Origin: JANTGF01 sp963750735
GTDB taxonomy: Bacteria > Bacteroidota > Bacteroidia > Bacteroidales > VadinHA17
Assembly: GCA_963750735.1 (NCBI GenBank)
Contig: CAVVRY010000019.1
Coordinates: forward strand, 496,001-560,000
Length of the DNA: 64,000 bases
Reading direction: 5' to 3'
This document shows, one piece after another, positions 37,243 to 47,425 of the stretch. Position 1 is the stretch's first letter. The number at the start of each line of letters is the position of its first letter. Below the pieces are notes generated by a model. It saw only the letters and a list, made by a program, of their open reading frames with translations. It did not search any database and was not told the origin of the DNA. The translations under genes were made by a program, and so were the position numbers.

Positions 37243-37991
37243 CGAATTGGTATTTTTTCAGTTTTTAAATATTGTTTAAGTGTGGGAATAGGAATTTCTC
37301 CATAATGGAAAATACTGGCAGCCAAACCTGCACTGGCCTCGGTTTCTTCAAATAATTCTTTGAAGTGTTCCATAGTACCGGCACCTCCAGATGCAATAAC
37401 CGGGATATTTACCATAGAACTAATCTGCTTTGTCAAATCAATTGCGAATCCTTTTTTTGTCCCATCATTATTCATTGAGGTTAGCAAGATCTCCCCAGCC
37501 CCTGATTCTTCTATCTTTTTAGCCCAATCAATTGTATATAATGGAGTTGGTGTTCTTCCACCATGTACAAATACTATCCATTCGTTGTTGATGAGTTTTG
37601 TGTCAATTGCAACAACAATACACTGACTTCCAAATTCATACGATAGTTTAGATATCAGTTCTGGATTTTTTACAGCCGATGAATTAATACTCACCTTATC
37701 TGCTCCGGCTTTAATTATTTGGGAAACATCCTCAAGTGAATTAATTCCACCACCCACAGTAAATGGGATATTGATTTCATGTGCTATTTTCTTTACAAGA
37801 TTTATAAGCAATTGCCTTTTTTCAACAGTAGCAGTAATATCAAGAAAAACCAATTCGTCTGCACCTTGTTCCACATATTTTTTGGCCAGTTCGACTGGAT
37901 CACCCGCATCTCTGATTCCGACAAAATTTATTCCCTTTACAGTCCGTCCATCCTGGATATCTAAACAGGGAATGATTCTCTTTTTTAACAT
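37239..37991 (-). CDS. hisF: Imidazole glycerol phosphate synthase, cyclase subunit
   Basis: 250 residues, a full (beta/alpha)8 barrel. Catalytic D11 (RIIPCLDIQDGRTVKG) and the second Asp in VVAIDTKL, with phosphate-binding VGGGINS and ASGGAG loops. It takes ammonia from HisH to make imidazole glycerol phosphate and AICAR. It overlaps hisA by seven bases. Confidence 0.97.
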   Translation of the reverse strand: MLKKRIIPCLDIQDGRTVKGINFVGIRDAGDPVELAKKYVEQGADELVFLDITATVEKRQLLINLVKKIAHEINIPFTVGGGINSLEDVSQIIKAGADKVSINSSAVKNPELISKLSYEFGSQCIVVAIDTKLINNEWIVFVHGGRTPTPLYTIDWAKKIEESGAGEILLTSMNNDGTKKGFAIDLTKQISSMVNIPVIASGGAGTMEHFKELFEETEASAGLAASIFHYGEIPIPTLKQYLKTEKIPIR

Positions 37992-38699
37992 AACTCCCGA
38001 AGATCTTTTAGTGAAATTTTTCCTTCGTAGATTGCCTTTCCAATTATGGCACCTTCACATCCTAATTTTTTTAATTCTACCAGGTCATTTAGTGATGTAA
38101 TGCCTCCACTAGCAATTAAATTTACATTACTATCAGCAAGTATTTCTGAATATAGTTCAACGGATGTCCCCTGAAGCATTCCATCTTTAGCAATATCGGT
38201 GCAAATAACATAGGAAATACCAGATTTTTCATACTCTTTAATAAAATCAACAACATCCAGTTCAGAAGTATTTTGCCAGCCATTGGTTGAAATTTTTCTG
38301 TCATGGCAGTCGGCTCCTAATATTATCTTTGAATTTCCATATTTATTAATCCAGCCTAAAAATGTTTCAGGATTGTTTGCTGCCACACTGCCCCCGGTCA
38401 CCTGTGAAGCACCTTTCTCAAAGGCAATCTCCAAATCTTCATCATGACTTTATTCCACCACCAAAATCGATTTTAAGATTGGTATTTATAGCAATTTGTT
38501 CAAGTATATTAAAATTCACTATGTGACTTGATTTTGCCCCATCCAGATCAACAAGATGTATATACTTGATTCCGTTTGCCTCAAATTCTTTAGCAACTTC
38601 AAGAGGATTTTCATTATAAATTTTCTTCGTATTGTAATTTCCTCTGGTTAACCTGACACATTTACCATCGATAATATCTATTGCTGGAATTATTCTCAT
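37985..38699 (-). CDS. hisA: ProFAR isomerase, frameshifted
   Basis: Two open pieces, 38442-38699 (85 residues) and 37985-38434, together make one HisA of about 237 residues. The first has RIIPAIDIIDGKCVRLTRG with the catalytic Asp and FGGGIKS; the second has VTGGSVAANNPE, ADCHDRKISTNGWQ with the second Asp, and ASGGITSLNDL. The frame breaks just after IKS; removing one T (near 38447) restores SDEDLEIAFEKGASQ. The gene overlaps hisH by four bases and hisF by seven, so the unit is otherwise normal and the shift is probably a sequence error. Confidence 0.9.
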
Positions 38700-39274
38700 A
38701 AGGCAAGAAAGTTTTTCAATATGATTTCACCTACTTCAGCTGATTTTTCAGGGTGAAATTGGGTAGCATAAAAATTTTTGTATTCTAATGCTGCACTAAA
38801 TGGCAAGATATAATTGCATTTGGCAACAGTATGGGTATTTAGTTCCGCATAATATGCATGCACATAGTAAACATCATTCTCAATAGATATTCCGTCAAAA
38901 AGTTGCCCTTTTACTTCCATAAAATCATTCCAACCCATATGAGGAACTTTATCAATGGGAGGAAATTTTTTTACAGAAGCATTAAAAATACCCAGGCATT
39001 TGGTATTAGCTTCTTCACTGTGATCACACATTAGTTGCAAACCAAGACAAATTCCTAATATAGGGTTTGTTACCTGTTGAATGGTTTTGTCCAGATTCCT
39101 TTCCTTTAAATATTTCATGGCTGAACTTGCTTCTCCTACACCGGGGAAAATAACCTTATCAGCTTCTAATATTTCCTTCTGATCATCGGTAATTTTACTC
39201 TCATATCCCAGACGATTTAGAGCATTCTGAACTGACCGTATATTACCGGCGTTGTATTTTATAATGGCTATCAT
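38696..39274 (-). CDS. hisH: Imidazole glycerol phosphate synthase, glutaminase subunit
   Basis: 192 residues, class I glutamine amidotransferase. Nucleophile Cys in ILGICLGLQLMCD, and the His/Glu pair in ATQFHPEKSAEVG. The opening MIAIIKYNAGNIRSVQNALNRLG is the usual HisH start. It supplies ammonia to HisF. ATGA overlap with hisB upstream. Confidence 0.97.
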   Translation of the reverse strand: MIAIIKYNAGNIRSVQNALNRLGYESKITDDQKEILEADKVIFPGVGEASSAMKYLKERNLDKTIQQVTNPILGICLGLQLMCDHSEEANTKCLGIFNASVKKFPPIDKVPHMGWNDFMEVKGQLFDGISIENDVYYVHAYYAELNTHTVAKCNYILPFSAALEYKNFYATQFHPEKSAEVGEIILKNFLAL

Positions 39275-40366
39275 AAGATCCCTTTTGTGCTAGGAATAAG
39301 ATTTTCATTTGTTCTGGCCACGGCCATTCTTACTGATTTTGCAAACGCTTTAAAGATCGCTTCAATCTTGTGGTGCTCATTGTCTCCTTCAGCTTTAATA
39401 TTTAAATTGCACCTGGCAGAGTCACTAAAAGATTTAAAGAAATGAATAAACATCTCTGTTGGCATTTCACCAATTTTCTCACGTTTAAAATCAGTATTCC
39501 AAACCAACCACGGTCTTCCTCCAAAGTCAATAGCCACCTGGGCTAAACAATCATCCATTGGCAATAAGAATCCATATCTTTCTATTCCCTTTTTATTACT
39601 TAATACCTCCGTGAATGCCTCACCAAGAGCTATGGCCACATCTTCAATTGTGTGATGTTCATCAACATTCAGATCTCCATTAGCGTTTATTACTAAATCG
39701 ATATTTCCGTGCCTGGCAATTTGTTCCAGCATATGATCAAAAAACCCCAATCCAGTATTTATTGTGCTCTTCCCAGAGCCATCTATGTTAAGATCAATGC
39801 TTATTCTCGTTTCATTTGTCGATCGTGTAATGAATGCTTTACGGGGCTTAGCTTTTAGAAACCGGTAAATTTCTTCCCAACTACTGGTTGATAAAATAGC
39901 TTCATTATTCTGCTCAGTTCCAAGGAATATTCCTTTTGAACCCAGGTTATTGGCCAATTCGATATCAGTTGATCTGTCGCCAATAACAAAGGAATTTTCC
40001 AAATCGAATGGACCATGAATATATTTTGTTAACATTCCTGTTTTTGGCTTGCGAGTTGGGGCATTCTCTTTTGGAAAACTCTTATCAATCAACACCTCAT
40101 AAAATTCAATACCTTCAGCTTTTAATGCCTCGATTATTTTATTATGAGCTGGCCAAAAAGTGTTTTCCGGAAATGATTCCGTCCCCAAGCCATCCTGATT
40201 TGTAACCATAACCAGAAGATAATCAAGTTCCCGGGCTATTTTCGACAGTCCAGTGAAAACACCTGGGTAAAATTGCAGTTTTTCAAGACTATCCAATTGG
40301 AAGTCTACAGGTGGCTCAATTGCAAGGGTTCCATCGCGGTCAATAAAAAGTACTTTTTCTATTCAT
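39271..40366 (-). CDS. hisB: Histidinol-phosphatase / imidazoleglycerol-phosphate dehydratase, frameshifted at start
   Basis: Bifunctional HisNB, about 364 residues once corrected. The HAD phosphatase half (about 1-165) has FIDRDGTLAIEPP, TNQDGLGTESFP and GDRSTDIELANNLG; the dehydratase half (about 170-364) has the metal-binding DHMLEQIARHG, DEHHTIEDV and EHHKIEAIFKAFA. The long open frame reaches only back to a TTG at 40296, which would lose the catalytic DxDGT. Just upstream the correct frame reads on to VLFIDRDG, and a start ATG at 40366 overlaps the hisC stop (ATGA) but is one base out of phase. Dropping one A from the AAAAA run near 40350 joins them. Confidence 0.9.
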
Positions 40367-41395
40367 ATTTTAATATTTTTCAAAGCATTTATTAGAATGG
40401 TGTTCTCTTCCGGAGCTCCAACAGTAATGCGTAGGCAGTTTCTGATTTCATTACTTCGATTTCTTACAATTATATTTTGACTTATTAATTTTTTATAGAC
40501 TTTGTCGGCATCTTGCACTTCAACTAAAACAAAATTGGCATCTGATGGATATACTTTATTAACCAGTTGTAATTGCTTCAAGTTATTTATTAATTTGTCT
40601 TTTTCAATCAAAATTATTCCCTTGTTTTTATCGAAAACGATTGAGTTATTTAGTGCCTGAATTGCTGCTTGTTGGTTTAGTTTACTTACGTTATATGGAG
40701 GTTTTACCTTGTTGAAAAATTGAATGACCTCCCTGTTTGCGTACGCTACTCCTACTCTTGCTGCAGCCAGGCTATATGCCTTGCTAAGGGTTTGGCAGAC
40801 AATGAGATTGGGGTAATTTTCTAGAGTTTTAATCCAGGATTCAATTATTACTGAATTCTATATATGCTTCATCAATAAGCACAATTCCATTGAAGCTTAT
40901 TAAGATTTGTTCGATATCGCTTCTGTCTATGGAATTGCCAGTTGGATTGTTGGGAGAGCATAGGATAATTAGTTTTAAATTACTTTCAGAAATATGGCTT
41001 GAAAATTTTTCCATATCTAATTGAAAATCCTCTTTTAAAGGGATTTTTAGTAGCTCAATATCATTTGTAGCTGCTGATACATCATACATACCATAACTAG
41101 GGGTGAAAGTCAATGCTTTATCTTTGCCCGGGTTACAGAAAATTCTGAATGCAAGATCAATAATTTCATCACTTCCATTCCCTATAAAGATATTTTCAAA
41201 GGGCATTTTCTTTAATTTGGCCAATCTTTCCTTTAATTCTTTTTGAAGCGGATCAGGGTAACGATTCCATTCACCGAATGGGTTTTCATTGGCATCGAGG
41301 AAAATCCCTTTCTTACCAGTAAATTCATCCCGGGCAGAGGAATATGGCTTAAGTGTTAGAATATTTTGTCTAACTAAATTTTTCAGATCAATCAT
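40363..41395 (-). CDS. hisC: Histidinol-phosphate aminotransferase, frameshifted
   Basis: About 344 residues when rejoined. The first part (40841-41395) has FLDANENPFGEWNRYPDP, IFIGNGSDEIIDL and LCSPNNPTGN, LIDEAYIEF. It then stops after EFSNN; the continuing frame begins VIIESWIKTLENYP and holds the PLP lysine in CQTLSKAYSLAAARVG and the C-terminal NCLRITVGAPEEN. One base is missing near 40847. Without repair the product lacks the catalytic lysine. It overlaps hisD and hisB by four bases each, as expected of an intact operon gene. Confidence 0.9.
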
Positions 41396-42675
41396 TTCAG
41401 TGAATTTAATCTTATGGTAACAGCATTTTTGTGTGCAAATAATTCTTCAGCATCAGCCATGATCTCAATCGCTTCACCAATATTTTTTATCCCCTCCTTA
41501 TTCAACTCCTGGAAAGTTATTTTTTTTACGAAGCTATCAAGAGAGACACCGCTGTAGCTTTTTGCATAACCATTTGTTGGTAAAGTATGATTTGTGCCAC
41601 TTGCATAATCTCCTGCACTTTCACAACTGTAATGCCCCAGAAATACAGAGCCGGCATTGCTAACCAAATTTACATATTCTGATGCATTGTCTGTTGAAAT
41701 TATCAAATGCTCAGGGGCATATTGATTACTGAATTCAATGCATTCAATATTGTTTTTTAATACAATTGCTTTGCTGTTTCTTAATGCTTCTTCTGCAATT
41801 TCCTTTCTTGGTAAAACTTTGATTTGTTTATCCAATTCCAATAATGTAGCATCTATAACAGATTCATTGTCAGATATAAGGATTACCTGGCTGTCAGCAC
41901 CATGTTCTGCTTGAGATAATAAATCAGCAGCTACAAAAGCAGGATTACTTGTTTGATCGGCAATAATTAATACTTCACTCGGCCCTGCAGGCATATCAAT
42001 TGAAACACCTTCCTGCTGTATAAGCTCTTTCGCTTTTGTAACATATTGATTTCCGGGTCCAAAGATTTTATATACCTGAGGAATTGTTTCGGTACCATAA
42101 GCCATGGCTGCTATAGCCTGAGCTCCACCTACTTTGTATATATTTGAGATGCCTAAAATGCTAGCAGTAAATAAGATAGCAGGATGTATTTTACCATTTT
42201 TGCCAGGAGGGGAACACATGATTATTTCATTACATCCGGCTATTGTTGCTGGAATACCAAGCATTAAGATGGTTGAAAAAAGTGGTGCTGTTCCGCCGGG
42301 TATATAAATTCCAACTTTATCAATCGGAACACTCTTTCTCCAGCATCTCACTCCTTTAATGGTCTCCACCTCTGGTTCAATTTGACTTTGTGATTTGTGG
42401 AACTTTTCAATATTTCTTTTTGCTAATTCAATTGCATTTTTTAACCCTATGGAGATCGAATCGTTTGCAGTTTTAATTTCTTCCTCTGAAACTTTCAGCT
42501 GATCAAGTTTTATTCCATCAAATTCTAAAGTATACTGGAATAGTGCTTTATCCCTATTTTCTTTCACTTCTCTTAAAACACTATTAACGATGTTATTGAG
42601 TTTTTTCTTCCCTATTTCTGGACGCTGGCATGCCTTCTGCCACTTTTCACTTGAAGGAAATATTAATTTTTCCAT
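41392..42675 (-). CDS. hisD: Histidinol dehydrogenase
   Basis: 427 residues, full length. Motifs: VGIYIPGGTAPLFSTILMLGIPA, VGGAQAIAAMAYGTE, DMPAGPSEVLIIAD, LLSQAEHGADSQ (zinc ligands Gln/His), and the catalytic APEHL and SYSGVSLDSFVKKI. It oxidises histidinol to histidine with two NAD. Its start overlaps the hisG stop by one base (TAATG). Confidence 0.97.
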   Translation of the reverse strand: MEKLIFPSSEKWQKACQRPEIGKKKLNNIVNSVLREVKENRDKALFQYTLEFDGIKLDQLKVSEEEIKTANDSISIGLKNAIELAKRNIEKFHKSQSQIEPEVETIKGVRCWRKSVPIDKVGIYIPGGTAPLFSTILMLGIPATIAGCNEIIMCSPPGKNGKIHPAILFTASILGISNIYKVGGAQAIAAMAYGTETIPQVYKIFGPGNQYVTKAKELIQQEGVSIDMPAGPSEVLIIADQTSNPAFVAADLLSQAEHGADSQVILISDNESVIDATLLELDKQIKVLPRKEIAEEALRNSKAIVLKNNIECIEFSNQYAPEHLIISTDNASEYVNLVSNAGSVFLGHYSCESAGDYASGTNHTLPTNGYAKSYSGVSLDSFVKKITFQELNKEGIKNIGEAIEIMADAEELFAHKNAVTIRLNSLK

Positions 42676-43532
42676 TATAAAACCATTTTATCAATTGGTA
42701 CTATTAGTATTCCTTCTGCACCAGCACTTTTTAACTCATCAATAACATTCCAGAATTTTTCTTCATCAATTACTGAGTGCAAGGAACTCCAGCCTTTTTC
42801 TGCAAGCGGCAGTACTGTAGGGCTTTTCAAAACAGGGAGGATTTTTGCAACCTGCTCAATCTTAGAATCAGGCACATTCATTAGTATATATTTTGAATTC
42901 TTTGCCCTTAGAACTGATTTTATGCGAAACAAAAGCTTTTCCAAAATCTCAAACTTTTCCTTACTTAACTTTAATGATTTAGCCAGTACAGCCTCTGATT
43001 TTAGAATAACCTGGACCTCCTTTAATCCGTTCTTAAACAAAGTACTTCCAGAGCTGACTATATCACAAATCCCATCTGCTAATCCTATATTTGGTGCAAT
43101 TTCGACGGAACCTGATATTTCATGGATTTCTGCATTTACCCGGTTTTTCCATAAAAAAGCGGAAAGAGTATTAGGGTAGGAGGTAGCGATTTTTTTGCCT
43201 TCAAAATAGTCGATTGAATATTTTTCTACCTCTTTTGGAATTGCGAGAGAAACTCGGCATTTTGAAAAACCAAGTTTCTCAACAATTTCATGTTTTTTTT
43301 GTTTCTCAATTAATAAATTTTCTCCAACTATTGCAATATCAGCAATTCCATCCTCAAGATATTGAGGTATATCTGAATTTCTCAAATAGAGAATCTCCAT
43401 TGGAAAGTTAGGAATTGATACCTTAAGTTGATCTTTTCCATTGTCTATGGATATCCCACAATCTTTTAAAAGCTTAATTGAATCTTCATGTAACCTGCCA
43501 CTTTTCTGAATGGCAATCTTTATTTTGCTCAT
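42675..43532 (-). CDS. hisG: ATP phosphoribosyltransferase, long form
   Basis: 285 residues. The catalytic part (about 1-205) has KIKIAIQKSGRLHEDS, DIAIVGENLL and the PRPP-loop ADGICDIVSSGSTLFKNGL. The C-terminal extension (about 210-285) with SPTVLPLAEKGWSSLHSVIDE is the regulatory ACT-like domain that allows inhibition by histidine, so HisZ is not needed. It is the first gene of the operon and the control point, preceded by a leader peptide and attenuator. Confidence 0.97.
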   Translation of the reverse strand: MSKIKIAIQKSGRLHEDSIKLLKDCGISIDNGKDQLKVSIPNFPMEILYLRNSDIPQYLEDGIADIAIVGENLLIEKQKKHEIVEKLGFSKCRVSLAIPKEVEKYSIDYFEGKKIATSYPNTLSAFLWKNRVNAEIHEISGSVEIAPNIGLADGICDIVSSGSTLFKNGLKEVQVILKSEAVLAKSLKLSKEKFEILEKLLFRIKSVLRAKNSKYILMNVPDSKIEQVAKILPVLKSPTVLPLAEKGWSSLHSVIDEEKFWNVIDELKSAGAEGILIVPIDKMVL

Positions 43533-43566
43533 TTGACTTTTTTTATTTCTGAGTAAACCGAGGGGT

Positions 43567-43602
43567 AAAAAAAAACCCGTCTTGATTTATCCAGACGGGT
43601 TT
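43567..43602 (-). terminator. Transcription attenuator of the his operon
   Basis: On the minus strand: AAACCCGTCT, a ten-base loop, AGACGGGTTT, then a run of T. The 10-bp stem is perfect. It lies 23 bases after the leader-peptide stop and 35 bases before hisG, so it is an internal terminator controlled by leader translation, not the end of a gene. Confidence 0.9.
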
Positions 43603-43625
43603 GAAATATTTTTAATTAACATATA

Positions 43626-43688
43626 TCATTTCCAGCTCGCCTGATTGCAAGTATGAAGACGATGATGATGTGTTTTAATGTAATTCAT
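43626..43688 (-). CDS. hisL: His operon leader peptide
   Basis: 20 codons: it starts MNYIK and then reads THHHRLHT, four His codons in six positions, before ending ASWK and a TGA. Such His runs stall ribosomes when His-tRNA is low and prevent the downstream terminator from forming. The peptide starts 17 bases after a consensus -7 box and is followed by the attenuator hairpin. The conclusion of attenuation control is inference from this layout; no alternative antiterminator stem was worked out. Confidence 0.88.
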   Translation of the reverse strand: MNYIKTHHHRLHTCNQASWK

Positions 43689-43704
43689 TGTTATTTGTCT
43701 GTGT

Positions 43705-43735
43705 CAAAAGTAATTCTTTTTTAAAACAAAGCAAA
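43705..43735 (-). promoter_or_regulatory. Promoter of the his operon
   Basis: On the minus strand: TTTG (43732-43735), a 19-base spacer, TACTTTTG (43705-43712). Both elements match the Bacteroidota consensus TTTG / TAnnTTTG with ideal spacing. It is the best promoter in the window. Confidence 0.8.
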
Positions 43736-43798
43736 TTATTTTATCTGCTACATCACAAAAAATTAGTATATTGTAATGAATCTTTAATTTGATTTTCA

Positions 43799-44390
43799 GT
43801 GAGAACATTCTTATTAGCGGTACTTATATTAAGCGTTCACTTGGTTGTATCAGGGCAATCTGATTGTAATAAATATTTCCATAAAGGTGGGGATGAGTTT
43901 GAGGAACAGGTTTATTATTTTTCGGATGATGTTGTTATTAAAAAAGAAGATGGAAAGGCGTTAGCAACATACATTCTATTTGGGAAAAATATTCCTGGTG
44001 CAAATAATCAGGTTTTAAATGAATCTTCAAAAAATAAGGAGTGTTACTGGGTTTTTACTCCAAAACTCGATACTCCTGCCGATGGATCAAACGGATTGCA
44101 GATTTCAATTTTGTTCAAAGACTCTTCCGTTGAAAAATGCCAGATGCAGATACAATTCAGATGATGAAAAGTATTTTTTAAATATTCACAACCCTAATAT
44201 TTCCCCCCAGGTTAAGGATTCTACCAATACGGAAAGTCAACTAATTACTTCTCTGACAAGTAAACAGATTAAGGGAATCAGGTTGTACCTGAGCCAGGGC
44301 AATGAAGACTTCTACCTTTCTGATGAAGAATCTAAACAAATTCAATACTTATTTCGATGTGCTGAGAATTTAAAATCCAGTATGAAGTAA
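43799..44390 (+). CDS. Secreted protein of unknown function, frameshifted
   Basis: Two open pieces (43799-44164 and the frame of 44019-44390) join into about 196 residues. The start is a GTG giving a signal peptide (MRTFLLAVLILSVHLVVSGQ). The first part contains CNKYFHKGGDEFEEQVYYFSDD and an extended strand region with FVFTPKLD-like segments; the second, from YNSDDEKYFLNIHNP, ends in a helix EESKQIQYLFRCAENLKSS. The shift is near 44147, in CAGATGCAGAT. No family recognised. It is divergent from the his operon. Confidence 0.65.
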
Positions 44391-44901
44391 TTAGGTATGG
44401 TCCTTCACTTATAAAACTTAACATCCACTTCGAAATATGTTAATCTAATTACTTGATTAGTCTTGTAATAGGTGCTTTCTTCCATTAATAAAGAATCAAT
44501 CAAAATAGGAGCCTCCTAAATAAAATTGGGCTCTAGTATTGTATCTAATATTTTGATTTATAGATGTAAACGCTTATGAGTAATTCATGTATACCTCTAA
44601 TGATAAATTTATCATATTCAGATATGTTGCATGTAATGAGGTGTTTATATCTTAATTTTTTGACTCATTGAGAATTATTTTCTACGTTGAAACCAAATAT
44701 CTTAGCTGCCAACAACTTAATAGCTGACATATCTCTCTTTTTCTAAAATATAGTGATTTGGATCAATTATCCTTTAAAGGGATAATCCAATCATCTATAA
44801 TTATAGACTAATTTTTTTTGAACTGTTTACCTTTTCCGATAAATGGTATTAAGATAAAAGGTATTAAGATATGTATCAATAAAAATTTGGAGGAATAGAA
44901 T
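44391..44901. other. Long intergenic region, no gene seen
   Basis: 511 bases, AT-rich, with stops in all frames at short spacing. The only structure noticed is an inverted repeat ATTATCC/GGATAAT near 44767-44785. An SD-like GGAGG lies just before the next start (44889-44893), unusual for this phylum. Confidence 0.5.
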
Positions 44902-47242
44902 ATGAAATTAAACTTTACACCCTTTTTTGCTCTTTTTTTGTTCTTTTGGTTCAATCTGGTCGTTTCGGCACAAACTACCTACTACATCGCTTGGTAATGG
45001 AAATTGGAATAATCCAGCCACCTGGAGCCCAAATGGTGTCCCCGGAGCAGGTGATGTGGCGATTGTTGGAATTGGGTACCATAACACTTACCGATCACGT
45101 TACTATTAGTGGTCTTTACTTTAGTGCAGGTAAAATCACTGGAGACAGCAACATTACTGTTACAGATTCATTATCCTGGACGGGAGGAGAAATTTCATTC
45201 TTATCCGTTCAAAGTGATCTAAAACCTACCCTTACCATTGCAAATACTGCCAAAGCTAGTTTTAACGGGGCATTAAGAATGAGCCGATGTTTGATAAATG
45301 ATGGTGAGATATATTGGTTAAATGGTGATCTGGTCTTTAGTTACGAAGTTTACTTTGATAATAATGGAGCCTTTTATGATCAAACTGAAGAAGATTCAAA
45401 GATTGGTAAATCTACAGGGTATTTAGTTAGTTCCTCAAATAATGGGGATTACATTAAACAAGGTGGGGGCATGACAACTATTTCTATTTATTTTAGTAAT
45501 TATGGTGAAGTAAATATCATGGCAGGTCTTTTAGCTTTGTACCCGGCTGCTGGATTACCACCTCCTGATACTGGATCCTTTTTAATTAATGAAGGAGGTA
45601 TTCTTAATATCGGATGGTTTGCGAGAACATTTGAAGGGCCTGTGCAAGGTGCAGGAGATGTGAATTTTTATGCAAGAACTAATTTTAATTTTGGTAATTC
45701 TTATATCAAAGGTATATATAATGTAACAGGAAAAACTGGTTTTTATGAGGGTAAGGTAACTTTTGAACCTACATGCACTCTATTAAATCTCGGATCACGG
45801 CTCATCCCTAGTAAAGCAGCTGTGGTTTTTAATACAGGGAAAACGGTGTATTTAGATTCCCTAAACCTATACGGAACAAGTACGGCTTCATATATATTTT
45901 CTAAAGACTCACTTATTATAAAGAAGTATGCAATGTTTAGTGGGGGAAATATTGGATTAGACCTGGGAAAAACTGTAGTTAATGAATCTGCCACGGTGCT
46001 TATAGATGGACCTGTAGCTTTACATGGTCAATTCGATAATTATGGAACAATGAAATGGGTAAGTGGCGATATTGAGCTTAAATACGACCAGTGGGCTAGA
46101 ACACCAGAATTTAATAATTATGGACTATTTATTGATGAAACCTCAGGCTCTTCAAGATTTGTAAAGACAACCAATGGATTGGTGAATCATTATCTTTATA
46201 ATTATGGTTCTTATTATAAGAAAAGTTTATTTTCTACTGAATTCGTGGCTGGAAATGTATTTGTAAATAAAGAATCAGGTACTCTTTCAGGAATAGGCCC
46301 AATGATTTTTATTTCTCCTATTACTAACGCAGGTACTGTTTCTCCTGGGGAATCGGTTGGTGTTTTAAATTTGAAAGTAAACTACCCTAGTGAAGCTACG
46401 TCATCTTTAAATATTGATATTGGTGGCCTTGAAGTTGATACTCAATATGACCGCTTAGAAATTGATGGCAACGCTTTATTGAAGGGGACCTTAAATATTC
46501 AATTGTTGGATGGGTACATTCCTGATGAAGGAGATATATTCGATGTAATGAAATTTACTGCACGTACAGATACTTTCGATGTGGTAAATGGAATAGAAAT
46601 TAGCAATTGCAGGTATTTTGATGTTCAATATTCTGATACGGCCGTACGATTGGAAGTTTTTTCCATTGAGCCACCCCAGGCGAATAGAGATACAATTAGT
46701 GAAAGGCAGGATACAGCTGTTGAGATAAATGTTTTGTCAAATGACATAGATCCTGACGGTGATTCTCTTTTCGTAGTCCACTCAGGTATACCAGTTCATG
46801 GAACATCTGAAATTAGTGGCGATAGTACCATCCTTTATACACCTGAAGATGGATTCTCAGGAATGGACTCATTAATCTATATAATTCAGAAGCAGTCCGG
46901 GGGTGTATTGATACATCCTGGGTAGTAATAAATGTTCAGTCAACACTGGGATTGGAAGAGGTGCTTTTCGATTCGCCAAGCTCATTCTCTCTGGAACAGA
47001 ATTTCCCGAATCCTTTTACCGCTTCAACCAGATTTAACTTTTCAGTACCAGAGGAATCATTTGTAGAAATCCGCATATATGATTTACATGGTCGCCTGGT
47101 GGAAGTATTGATGTCAGAACGGCTTGTTAGGGGAAGCTATGGCTATGATTATGATGCAGCTGGATTATCTGAGGGAATTTACTTTTGCAAGTTTTCGGCA
47201 GGGGAATTTATTCAAACAAGAAAACTATTTAAACTAAAATAA
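44902..47242 (+). CDS. Large secreted protein with Ig-like and type IX sorting domains, three frame breaks
   Basis: The parts read in three frames but form one protein of about 780 residues. A signal peptide starts at 44902 (MKLNFTPFFALFLFF...VVSAQ). One base extra near 44985 leads to TSLGNGNWNNPATWSPNGVPG; another near 45070 leads to GTITLTDHVTISGLYFSAG and a long beta-solenoid-like stretch with many GxI/NxG strands (to about 46640). An Ig-like/cadherin-type domain (DTAVEINVLSNDIDPDGDSLFVV, TPEDGFSGMDSLIY) follows. A third break in the GGGGG run near 46898 leads to DTSWVVINVQSTLGLEE and the Por domain (FSLEQNFPNPFTAST, GIYFCKF). Probably a surface adhesin-like protein. Confidence 0.78.
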
Positions 47243-47258
47243 TTTTTATTCGATAATA

Positions 47259-47290
47259 AAAGAAGCATGTCTATCCGGCATGCTTCTTTA
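47259..47290 (+). terminator. Intrinsic terminator after the large secreted protein
   Basis: Perfect 11-bp stem AAAGAAGCATG / CATGCTTCTTT with a nine-base loop and T-rich tail. Confidence 0.85.
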
Positions 47291-47425
47291 TTTTCATACC
47301 AAACAGAAATCCGGATAGAACTATAAATCTTCTAAGTAAATTCCTGGTTGATTATTTTGGAATGATACAAAAGAAATAAAAACCAAAATGTATCGTTAGT
47401 ACTTAAGTTTTTTAAAGGAAGATTT

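Noticed and set aside
43567..43602. Ordinary gene-end terminator
   Set aside because: It points into hisG and follows a His-codon leader, so it is an attenuator.
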